From positions 2,108,001-2,172,000 of the forward strand of contig CAVTRT010000002.1 in NCBI GenBank assembly GCA_963737285.1: a stretch of DNA of 64,000 bases, written 5' to 3'. The translations under genes and the position numbers were made by a program. The notes under the pieces are model-generated. The model searched no databases, was not told the origin of the DNA, and saw only the letters and a list, made by a program, of their open reading frames with translations. The DNA is from Trebonia sp963737285. Its GTDB lineage: Bacteria > Actinomycetota > Actinomycetes > Streptosporangiales > Streptosporangiaceae. Positions 48,259 to 54,911 of the stretch are shown one piece after another (within the stretch, counting starts at the first letter, position 1; the number at the start of each line of letters is the position of its first letter).

Positions 48259-48453
48259 TCAGGCGAACGCGGGCTTGTTGTCGTCCCAGCGCGAGGCGTA
48301 GGCGAGCAAGTGGTGCCGTCGTGGGGTAAGCGTCTCCGGACGCAGGTTGCCCCACTTGTCGGTGCGACGGATCCTCTGGCAGATGGCCACGAATCCCCCA
48401 AACAAGACGCCCGAGACGGCGACGATCGTGACGATGACGATGAGAGCGGCCAT
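48259..48453 (-). CDS. Small membrane protein, 64 residues
   Basis: ATG 48453 has the ideal ribosome-binding site GGAGGCCACC. A single N-terminal helix (AALIVIVTIVAVSGVLFGGF) is followed by a basic/aromatic tail (QRIRRTDKWGNLRPETLTPR, HLLAYASRWDDN). It is convergent with gntR copy 1 and divergent from gntR copy 2, inside the GntR island. Its topology resembles the small membrane proteins at 46.6-47.1 kb, but the sequences are not alike. Function unknown. Confidence 0.6.
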   Translation of the reverse strand: MAALIVIVTIVAVSGVLFGGFVAICQRIRRTDKWGNLRPETLTPRRHHLLAYASRWDDNKPAFA

Positions 48454-48632
48454 GGTGGCCTCCGTAGTTTCTTGCGTCCCGCAGTTCCCCACGGGTTCCC
48501 CGATTTACGTACTGCTCGACCCAGCCGACCGTCCATACAGGCAATTCAGGCTATTCCGCAGATCTGGCTCCATCCAAGCAGTCCTACTGCTAGAATCAGC
48601 CCGATTCACCTGACCGTCTGGCCGGTCTGAGT

Positions 48633-48669
48633 CATCCCAACCTATGGGATGTATGGTAAGGTTCTACCA
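48633..48669 (+). promoter_or_regulatory. Two inverted repeats upstream of gntR copy 2
   Basis: CATCCC-N7-GGGATG (48633-48651) and TGGTA-N6-TACCA (48654-48669) lie side by side about 85 bases before the start at 48753. They are candidates for the operator of a GntR protein; the half-sites differ from those of gntR copy 1, which would let the paralogues act separately. Confidence 0.5.
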
Positions 48670-48752
48670 CGCCTAGGTGGGTACAAACCAAACAGGACAA
48701 AATATTTGGGTTGACTCGCCCATCCGGATGGTTGGGACCCCTAGGAGGTGCC

Positions 48753-49616
48753 ATGCCACAGCCGCTGTACCAGCAGATCGCGGACGACCTGCGCAAGCAG
48801 ATCGATTCGGGCACTCTCAGGCCCGGGCAACAGTTGCCAACCGAGATTCACCTGCGGGACCAGTATGGCGCCTCACGGAACACCGTCCGGGATGCGATCA
48901 AGCGACTGATCAGCCTGGGACTGATCGAGACCAGGCCAGGGTCCGGCACATTTGTCACCCGGAAGATCGACCCGTTCGTCACCGTCCTGACCACCCCACC
49001 GGAGGTCCCGGGAGCAAGCGCGGACCCTGCTGCGGACGGAAGCGCGGACCCGGAGGGCGCGGCCTACCTCTCCGCGGTGAGCATGTCACACCGTAAGGCG
49101 ACCACCGGCCCGATCCGGGTCGAGTTGAAGCCAGCCCCCGAGGAGATCGCACTGCGACTCCGAATCGCGCAGGGTGACCAGGTAGTGCTCCGCCACCAGG
49201 AACGGTACATCGACGACACCCCATGGTCGCTCCAGACGTCCTTCTATCCAATGGAATTCGTCAGCAACGGCAAGGCCACCCGCCTGCTCATGGCCGAGAA
49301 CATCCCGGAGGGAACCGTCCGGCACCTCGAAGACGCCATGGGCCTCAAGCAGATCGGCTACCGCGACTGGATCACTGCCCGCGCTCCAGACGACCAAGAG
49401 CAGAAGTTCTTCGACATCTCACATGATTCGATGGTCTTTGAACTCTTCCGCACCGGCTTCGATCAAAATGGTATCCCGATGCGTGTCACTGTGACGATTT
49501 ACCCTGCCGACAGGAATCAGTTCATTGTAAACTCTGGTACCGTGCCAGGTCCGAAGTACGAGGGGGAAGACACCCAGCGGGGCGCCGCCAACTCGCGGGC
49601 TGAGCAGGCTGGTTAA
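48753..49616 (+). CDS. GntR/UTRA regulator, paralogue 2 of 4
   Basis: 287 residues, starting at ATG 48753 behind AGGAGGTGCC. The helix-turn-helix is PLYQQIADDLRKQIDSGTLR, QLPTEIHLRDQYGASRNTVR and IKRLISLGLIETRPGSGTFV. The UTRA domain has QVVLRHQERYIDDTPWSLQT, FYPMEFVSNGKATRLLMAEN and VTIYPADRNQFIVNSG. It is closely related to paralogue 3, sharing long stretches such as DQEQKFFDISHDSMVFE. It lies just upstream of the first micropeptide copy, so it may control that gene through the palindrome at 49690. Confidence 0.9.
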   Translation: MPQPLYQQIADDLRKQIDSGTLRPGQQLPTEIHLRDQYGASRNTVRDAIKRLISLGLIETRPGSGTFVTRKIDPFVTVLTTPPEVPGASADPAADGSADPEGAAYLSAVSMSHRKATTGPIRVELKPAPEEIALRLRIAQGDQVVLRHQERYIDDTPWSLQTSFYPMEFVSNGKATRLLMAENIPEGTVRHLEDAMGLKQIGYRDWITARAPDDQEQKFFDISHDSMVFELFRTGFDQNGIPMRVTVTIYPADRNQFIVNSGTVPGPKYEGEDTQRGAANSRAEQAG

Positions 49617-49689
49617 ATACGCAGCAACCCGCGCCGAGGGACTCGCTGGCGTCGGCACGGGCGAGGGCAGTCATGCCTAAACCGGGAAG

Positions 49690-49708
49690 ATTCCAGGAAA
49701 CCTGGAAT
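49690..49708 (+). promoter_or_regulatory. Palindrome directly upstream of micropeptide copy 1
   Basis: ATTCCAGG-AAA-CCTGGAAT is a perfect 8-bp inverted repeat, ending 20 bases before the ATG at 49728 and just before the Shine-Dalgarno GTAGGAGG. Its position fits an operator for one of the adjacent GntR proteins or a 5' leader hairpin controlling translation. Confidence 0.6.
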
Positions 49709-49727
49709 AGCAAACGTAGGAGGTGCT

Positions 49728-49790
49728 ATGGCCAAGTACCACGCGCGTCCTTCCGCGCAATATCGGTATGAACACTATGACCCCAAGATG
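49728..49790 (+). CDS. Conserved micropeptide, copy 1 (HARPSAQYRYEHYD family; stop codon lost or shifted)
   Basis: ATG 49728 follows the strong ribosome-binding site GTAGGAGGTGCT. The codons give a start Met, AKYHARPSAQYRYEHYD, then PKM; homology to copy 2 (52785) covers the first 18 codons, with ten synonymous differences and one replacement (Tyr/Asp at residue 4). Copy 2 ends after 21 codons with TAG; here the next codon is TTA and the frame stays open into gntR copy 3, through two hairpins. I think the true product is a short peptide and that the stop has been lost or a base miscalled. It is rich in Tyr, His and Arg. Possible roles: precursor of a modified peptide, signal, or regulatory leader peptide. 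None is proven. Confidence 0.65.
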
Positions 49791-49805
49791 TTATGCATAG
49801 TTATT

Positions 49806-49878
49806 TGCCCATCTAAACGGGCAGTCAATTTAATATGCTGGTCCGCATCGGCCTGCGCGTCAGCGTCGGCCGATGCGG
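49806..49878 (+). terminator. Two hairpins between micropeptide copy 1 and gntR copy 3
   Basis: First TGCCC (49806-49810) with GGGCA (49819-49823); then a perfect 11-bp stem CCGCATCGGCC (49843-49853) / GGCCGATGCGG (49868-49878). They stand between the micropeptide and the ribosome-binding site of gntR copy 3. Between the hairpins AATTTAATATGCT may hold a -10 element for gntR copy 3. A terminator or attenuator role is inferred. Confidence 0.55.
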
Positions 49879-49916
49879 ATGTTGGAAGTCCGCTACGGGG
49901 CATCCAGGGAGGCACC

Positions 49917-50705
49917 ATGCCCCATCCGTTGTACCAGCAGATCGCCGACGACCTGCGCAAGCAGATCGACTCGGGAATCCTCAAACCCGGCCAGCAGCTG
50001 CCAACCGAGATCCACCTGCGGGATGTGTACAGCGCGTCACGGAACACCATCCGAGACGCGATCAAGCGGCTGACGAGCCTCGGCCTAGTCGAAGCTCGGC
50101 CCGGAGCTGGCACCTATGTGAGCAGGAGGATTGACCCGTTCATCACTGTGCTCACCCAGGACCCGGACACTGGTTACGGTGGCGGTGAGGGTGCGGCCTA
50201 CCTTTCCGAGGTAAGCAAGATGCACCGGGCGGCAAGGGACAGCCCGGTCCGGGTCGAGTTGAAGTCGGCCCCTGAGGAGATAGCGCTAAGACTCCGGATC
50301 GCGCCGGGTGACCAGGTAGTGCTCCGTCACCAGGAACGGTACATTGACGACACGCCATGGTCACTCCAGACCTCTTTCTTCCCGATGGAGTTCGTCACCA
50401 GTGGCAAGGCTCCTCGTCTGCTCATGGCCGAGGACATCCCCGAGGGCGGCGTCGGGTACCTCGAGCAGGCACTGGGAGTCAAGCAGACGAGCTACCGGGA
50501 CTGGATCACAGCGCGGTCGCCAGACGAGAACGAGCAGAAGTTCTTCGACATCGCGCACGACTCGATGGTGTTCGAGATCTTCCGCACGGCCTTCGACCAG
50601 CAAGGGAAGGCGATGCGGGTGACAGTCACGGTCTTCCCGGCCGACCGGAACCAGTTCATCGTTAACGTCGGGGACCCGCCTGACCCACAGTACGATGCTG
50701 AATAA
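49917..50705 (+). CDS. GntR/UTRA regulator, paralogue 3 of 4
   Basis: 262 residues from ATG 49917, with GGGAGGCACC upstream. Helix-turn-helix PLYQQIADDLRKQIDSGILK, EIHLRDVYSASRNTIRDAIK and RLTSLGLVEARPGAGTYVSR; UTRA domain QVVLRHQERYIDDTPWSLQT, FFPMEFVTSGKAPRLLMAED, FFDIAHDSMVFEIFRTAFDQ and VFPADRNQFIVNVG. The open frame could be extended upstream to 49728, but that extension is the micropeptide plus translated hairpins (ASACASASADADVG), so I exclude it. It is the nearest relative of paralogue 2, a recent tandem duplicate. Effector unknown. Confidence 0.9.
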   Translation: MPHPLYQQIADDLRKQIDSGILKPGQQLPTEIHLRDVYSASRNTIRDAIKRLTSLGLVEARPGAGTYVSRRIDPFITVLTQDPDTGYGGGEGAAYLSEVSKMHRAARDSPVRVELKSAPEEIALRLRIAPGDQVVLRHQERYIDDTPWSLQTSFFPMEFVTSGKAPRLLMAEDIPEGGVGYLEQALGVKQTSYRDWITARSPDENEQKFFDIAHDSMVFEIFRTAFDQQGKAMRVTVTVFPADRNQFIVNVGDPPDPQYDAE

Positions 50706-50743
50706 GCCAAGCCAGCCACCGCCGTCCTGAGGGTGCTCACGAT

Positions 50744-51457
50744 ATGGTGCCGTCTTTGGCCTTACGGGCGCGAGTGCGCCTCGGCCTTATCCGGACCTGG
50801 GAACTACCCACCTCTTGGTGGGTGCTACGCAATAAGCGATTCCGCCTGTATTTTTGCGGAAGCGCCATCTCCGATTTAGGTACCTGGCTGCAGAACACCG
50901 CTCAGGTGATGCTGGCCTACCAGATCGCCCACTTTGGCCTCACGGTGGGCTAGTCGCCTGTGCCCAGTTCTCCAGCCCGCTCCTGCTCAGCCCTTTCGCC
51001 GGCGCATTCACAGACCGGTTCGGTGGCCGCCGGACACTCCTCGTTACCTAGGCGGTGGCAGCCATGACCGCAGCCGTCTCAGGCTGCCTCGAAATCGCGG
51101 GCCTGCTCAATGCATGGCCGCTGGCAATCGGCGCCTTCTTAAGCGGGTTATGATTCACGTTCGCCCTGCCGGTCCCGGATCACGGCCGGCTTCCAGATCG
51201 CCAGGAGCGACGGCATAATCATGATCCTGCTGCTCATGGTGGCCGCGGTCACCTTTGTCGACGACCCCATCCTGGTCCTCGGCCCCGCCCTGGCCGACCG
51301 GCTGCTCGCTGGGTGGTGGCAGTCCGCTGGGACGGGTGCCTCGCCATCCCGGCGCTCATTCCGCGCCGTGCTCGTGCTCATGCCAGGGCTGGGGCACAGG
51401 CTCGCAAGACGCGGTCACATCCTGGCTGAACGGCCAGTTGTCCGCCAGACGGCCTAG
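50744..51457 (+). pseudogene. Decayed MFS transporter
   Basis: The N-terminus is recognisable: LRNKRFRLYFCGSAISDLGT, WLQNTAQVMLAYQIAHFGLT, a stop at 50951, then FAGAFTDRFGGRRTLLVT (the MFS motif A), a stop, AVAAMTAAVSGCLEIAGLL and a further stop. Later bases run through several frames. This is the pattern of an MFS efflux protein of the ENTS/DHA3 type, reduced to a non-functional remnant with at least three stops or frameshifts. It lies between gntR copies 3 and 4, and may have been the exporter regulated by them. A short inverted repeat (ACCCACC/GGTGGGT, 50806-50823) falls in its coding start. Confidence 0.7.
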
Positions 51458-51592
51458 AGCCTGCGAGCAGCTGAGCCACGCGCGCCCAGCCTGCGGTCTA
51501 TAGATCGGCTTATATGTGATCCATAGACTGAATCTTCACCAACTAGCTAGCTAAGTGCCATTAGCATTGAGGCAACTACCTGGACGGGAGAC

Positions 51593-52462
51593 GTGGTGAC
51601 TCAACCTAAGTTCCGGCGCGTCGCAGCCGATCTCATGGTGAAGATCGAATCTGGCGAGTTCGCGAGTGGCACAATGCTGCCCAACGAACTGGAGCTAATC
51701 GAGACGTACGGGGAGTCTCGCAACACCATCCGCGACGCTATTCACTGGCTTGCGCTCCGGGAACTCGTGGAGCGCAAGCCAGGCCAGGGTACCTTCGTCA
51801 CTCGACGGATCAAGCCGATCGTCACGACGCTATCCCAGGACCCGGAGACCGGACGGGCCGGTGGCGACGCGTCCGGTGCCTATCAGGAGTACCTCGACTT
51901 CCTGGAACGGCGGAAGGAGGAGGCCTTCGGCAGCGAACCGGAGTTGCCTCACCTGATGGCGGAGCCACGCAAGTCCGCCCCGTCGGTGGAACGCAGGCCA
52001 GCGCCTGACTACGTGGCCGAACGCCTGCTTGTTGCACCCGGCGACCCCGTCGTGTGGCGGTATCAGGAGTTCTGGCTCGACCAGACCCCATGGTCCATCC
52101 AGACCACGTACTACCCACTAGAGCTCGTGGATCGTGGCGCCAAGGACCTGCTGATGGCCAGGGACTTCGCCAACGGGGAACTCGCGTACATCGCCGAGTC
52201 CACGGGCCTGGTGCGCTGCGGCTACCGGGTCCGCATCCTGTTCCGCAAGCCCACCTCGGACGAGACCAAGTTCTTCCGGTTGCCGGGGGATGACAGCGTC
52301 CACGTCGTCTCGCTGATCCGGACCGCCTATGAGGACCAGCCAGAGCACGGCCCCTATCCGTTCCGGGCGAACTTCACCGTCTTTCCAGGCGACCGGCACC
52401 AATTCGTGATCAACTCCGGCAAGTTCCCCGACGAGCCAGTCAACCCTGCCCGGGACTCGTGA
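51593..52462 (+). CDS. GntR/UTRA regulator, paralogue 4 of 4
   Basis: 289 residues from GTG 51593. Helix-turn-helix KFRRVAADLMVKIESGEFAS, MLPNELELIETYGESRNTIR and RELVERKPGQGTFVTRRIKP; UTRA domain PVVWRYQEFWLDQTPWSIQT, TYYPLELVDRGAKDLLMARD, FFRLPGDDSVHVVSLIRTAY and VFPGDRHQFVINSG. The linker carries a charged insertion (LDFLERRKEEAFGSEPELPH) not present in copies 1-3. It precedes the second micropeptide and the oxygenase, and is the likely regulator of that unit. The upstream region at 51490-51580 is AT-richer and repeats TATAGATCGGCTTATATG-like motifs, a probable promoter. Confidence 0.88.
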   Translation: MVTQPKFRRVAADLMVKIESGEFASGTMLPNELELIETYGESRNTIRDAIHWLALRELVERKPGQGTFVTRRIKPIVTTLSQDPETGRAGGDASGAYQEYLDFLERRKEEAFGSEPELPHLMAEPRKSAPSVERRPAPDYVAERLLVAPGDPVVWRYQEFWLDQTPWSIQTTYYPLELVDRGAKDLLMARDFANGELAYIAESTGLVRCGYRVRILFRKPTSDETKFFRLPGDDSVHVVSLIRTAYEDQPEHGPYPFRANFTVFPGDRHQFVINSGKFPDEPVNPARDS

Positions 52463-52581
52463 CCGGTCATGCGGGAGCAGCCGGCGGCCGCTCACCCGAC
52501 TGCGCCGTCCGGATCCGCCCTTCTGACACGTGCGATTGACATGTACCAGAGTGCAACTCATGCAACTTTGGCCTTCGCAAT

Positions 52582-52613
52582 TATCAAATTATTTGCTCTA
52601 GATAATTTTGATA
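52582..52613 (+). promoter_or_regulatory. AT-rich inverted repeat upstream of micropeptide copy 2
   Basis: TATCAAATTAT (52582-52592) and ATAATTTTGATA (52602-52613) are inverted copies with one bulged base, in a stretch that is far richer in A+T than the rest of the window. It lies about 170 bases before the micropeptide start (52785) and is a candidate operator or promoter element. Confidence 0.6.
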
Positions 52614-52784
52614 GACCCAGGCGGCTGACAGCAACGCTTTCGTAACACATAATCGGATGTAGAAAGGAACGGCGGACCCTGCCCCGACCACATCCCAATG
52701 AATCGAGTTGGCCGGGCGGGCACATTGGCGTTCACCTAGGACGGCAGGCGGGTCGCCCCCCGGAGTGCATGTGTTGGAGGTCAG

Positions 52785-52850
52785 GTGGCGAAGGACCACG
52801 CGCGCCCGTCGGCGCAGTACCGCTACGAGCACTACGACCTTACGTTCTAG
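52785..52850 (+). CDS. Conserved micropeptide, copy 2 (21 residues)
   Basis: GTG 52785 with TTGGAGGTCAG directly upstream, TAG at 52848-52850. Product: start Met, AKDHARPSAQYRYEHYD, then LTF. Against copy 1 (49728) codons 2-18 show ten synonymous third-position changes and one replacement, strong evidence that the peptide is translated and constrained. It lies 26 bases before the earliest, and 125 bases before the preferred, start of the Fe(II)/2OG-type oxygenase gene. Four Tyr, two His and two Arg in the core give many sites for oxidative modification. It has no leader of the length usual in RiPP precursors, so a signal or sensing peptide is equally possible. Confidence 0.75.
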   Translation: MAKDHARPSAQYRYEHYDLTF

Positions 52851-52975
52851 TGCGCAGGTGACGATGGTGCCATCGCATGGCCTTCGACTACGCGTCGACT
52901 AGCGCACAGTCCATGCGAGCACCATCCGCGCCTACTCGCGAACTCTATGGTTTCCTGCCTCGGAGGGTATTGGTA

Positions 52976-53626
52976 GTGCTAACTATTTTCCGCAGGGTCA
53001 CCCGCGATGTTAACGATCTCCTTCCGCCCCACTGGCAACAAGACGTAACCGCTGTTGCTGATGAGGCTGACTGCCGGGACTTTCCGCGTACTCCCCTGAT
53101 ATCGCGGGAAGGACCGAACGTTGCGTCCATTCCCCGTGGGCGTGTCCACGCCGACAGGGTACGGAAGCAACTGCCGTGGCTCTACAAGCTTTACCACGGC
53201 GCGTTCCTAGAACTCGCTAACGAGGTGTGGGGAGAACCCGTCAGCACGGCGGCCGATGACCGCTATGGCGTCGTACTCAACGTGCAGCGGGGCAAAGAGA
53301 TGCGATTCGAGGCCCACGTCGACTCCAACCCGCTGAGCGGCCTGCTCTTCTTCACCGAGCATCCCGCAGGCGGCGGCGAGCTAGCAATCTCCCATGACCC
53401 AGACGCCAAAGGCACTGCCGAGATCGACCGGGACTGCTTCATCATCCGGCCGCAAGCGGGCCACCTTGTCTTCTTCGATGGTCGCGAGCGCGCCCACTAC
53501 GCGCGGGAGTTGAAAAACGACTCGGACCTCCGCGTCCTGGCCGTCATGAACTTCTACACCGAGTCCTGCCCGGAGGCGCAACGCCCCCGTGTGCTTAACC
53601 ATCACCTGTACGGCGACCCCTTGTAG
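52976..53626 (+). CDS. Fe(II)/2-oxoglutarate-dependent oxygenase (prolyl-4-hydroxylase-like fold)
   Basis: Either GTG 52976 (CGGAGGG upstream, 216 residues) or ATG 52877 (249 residues) may start it; I prefer the first. The iron site is HVD in RFEAHVDSNPLSGLLFFTE (His147/Asp149 in the long numbering) and the distal His in GRERAHYARELKNDSDLRVL (His207), with Arg219 as the likely 2OG carboxylate ligand. GGGELAISHDP and RPQAGHLVFFDG are the usual core strands. Members hydroxylate amino acids, peptides or small molecules. The gene directly follows the conserved micropeptide, which makes peptide hydroxylation an attractive but untested idea. An alternative is a free-standing amino-acid hydroxylase. 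Confidence 0.8.
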   Translation: MLTIFRRVTRDVNDLLPPHWQQDVTAVADEADCRDFPRTPLISREGPNVASIPRGRVHADRVRKQLPWLYKLYHGAFLELANEVWGEPVSTAADDRYGVVLNVQRGKEMRFEAHVDSNPLSGLLFFTEHPAGGGELAISHDPDAKGTAEIDRDCFIIRPQAGHLVFFDGRERAHYARELKNDSDLRVLAVMNFYTESCPEAQRPRVLNHHLYGDPL

Positions 53627-53656
53627 TTTCGCGAGGGGGACGCCAGAGAACTGGCT

Positions 53657-53775
53657 GATCAGGCAGCACTGGTGATCAGGCAGCACTGGCGATCAGGCAG
53701 CACTGGCGATCAGGCAGCACTGGCGATCAGGCATCACTGGCGATCAGGCATCACTGGCGATCAGGCAGCACTGCC
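53657..53775. repeat. 17-bp tandem repeat GATCAGGCAGCACTGGC, about 7 copies
   Basis: Seven near-identical units fill the gap between the oxygenase and mnmA, two with CATCACTGG in place of CAGCACTGG. The last unit overlaps the mnmA stop codon (53761), so the array seems to have grown out of the mnmA 3' end. Several units carry the palindrome TGATCA. Confidence 0.9.
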
Positions 53776-54855
53776 AGCGAGCGCGGCGGTGCCTGCGATC
53801 GTGCCGCTACCCAGGACAGTGTCACCCTCGTAAAGGACGGCAGCCTGGCCGGTGGCTACCGCGCGAGCTGGCTCTAGCAGGCTGATCTTGAGGATCTCGC
53901 CGTCCTGCCAGGCACGACAGGGGTGGATCTCGCCGTGCGCACGAAGCTGCACCAGGCACTCGATCGGCTCCGTCGGCGCCGCGCACCCGGTCCACACGGG
54001 GCGCTCGGCAGTGATCTGCCGGATGTCGAGCTCGCTGGCCGAGCCAACCGTCACCGTACGGGTGACTGGCTCGATGGACAGCACGTAGCGGGGTCGGCCA
54101 TCTGGCGCGGGCCGGCCGACGTGAAGGCCCTTGCGCTGCCCGATCGTGAAGCCGAAGGCGCCGTCGTGCTCGCCGAGCACGGTTCCGTCGGTGTCTACGA
54201 TATTTCCGGGGGCGTCGCCGAGCTGGCGGGCGAGGAACCCGCGGGTGTCGCCGTCGGCGATGAAGCACACGTCATGGCTGTCCGGCTTGTCAGCGACGAG
54301 CAGCCCGCGCCGCCTGGCCTCCTCGCGGACCTGGGCCTTGAGCGTGTCGCCGAGCGGGAACATCGCGTGGGCGATCTGATCTTGATTAAGCACGGCCAGC
54401 ACATAGGACTGGTCCTTGCCGTCGTCCACAGCCCGGCGCAGCGCGCCAGCCTTCGGGTCAATCCGGGCATAGTGCCCGGTGCAGACAGCGTCGAAGCCGA
54501 GCGCCATCGCCCGGTCTAGCACCGCCGCGAACTTGATCTTCTCGTTGCAGCGCAGGCACGGGTTCGGGGTGCGGCCGACTGCGTACTCGGCGACGAAGTC
54601 ATCGACGACGTCGGCCTTGAACCGCTCGGCCATGTCCCAGACGTAGAACGGAATGCCGATCACGTCGGCCGCGCGCCGCGCGTCGCGCGCGTCTTCGATC
54701 GTGCAGCAGCCACGTGCTCCGGTGCGGTAGGACTGCGGGTTTTGCGACAGGGCGAGATGGACCCCGGTCACGTCATGACCGGCGTCAACCGCCCGCGCCG
54801 CCGCCGTCGCGGAATCCACCCCACCTGACATCGCAGCCAGTACCCGAAGTCCCAT
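53761..54855 (-). CDS. mnmA: tRNA-specific 2-thiouridylase MnmA
   Basis: It thiolates U34 of tRNA(Lys/Glu/Gln), taking sulphur relayed from a cysteine desulfurase. 364 residues; the PP-loop is LAAMSGGVDSATAAARAVDA, the first catalytic Cys is in GRTPNPCLRCNEKIKF and the second in KPDSHDVCFIADGDTRGFL; GHYARIDPKAGALRRAVDDG and LGEHDGAFGFTIGQRKGLHV are also typical. Start ATG 54855. The cysteine desulfurase that should supply sulphur is immediately upstream, but repeat array C lies between them. Confidence 0.95.
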   Translation of the reverse strand: MGLRVLAAMSGGVDSATAAARAVDAGHDVTGVHLALSQNPQSYRTGARGCCTIEDARDARRAADVIGIPFYVWDMAERFKADVVDDFVAEYAVGRTPNPCLRCNEKIKFAAVLDRAMALGFDAVCTGHYARIDPKAGALRRAVDDGKDQSYVLAVLNQDQIAHAMFPLGDTLKAQVREEARRRGLLVADKPDSHDVCFIADGDTRGFLARQLGDAPGNIVDTDGTVLGEHDGAFGFTIGQRKGLHVGRPAPDGRPRYVLSIEPVTRTVTVGSASELDIRQITAERPVWTGCAAPTEPIECLVQLRAHGEIHPCRAWQDGEILKISLLEPARAVATGQAAVLYEGDTVLGSGTIAGTAALAGSAA

Positions 54856-54911
54856 AACACTTCGAGCGTACCTACCCAACAGCCTCCATCGCGCCACCGC
54901 CCTTTGAAATC

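Noticed and set aside
49728..49916. N-terminal extension of gntR copy 3
   Set aside because: The upstream in-frame codons are the conserved micropeptide followed by translated hairpins (ASACASASADAD); a good ribosome-binding site and the family-typical start lie at 49917.
50806..50823. ACCCACC/GGTGGGT palindrome as a GntR operator
   Set aside because: It lies inside the coding start of the decayed MFS gene (LPTSWWV) where Trp-Trp codons produce the symmetry; no promoter is apparent around it.
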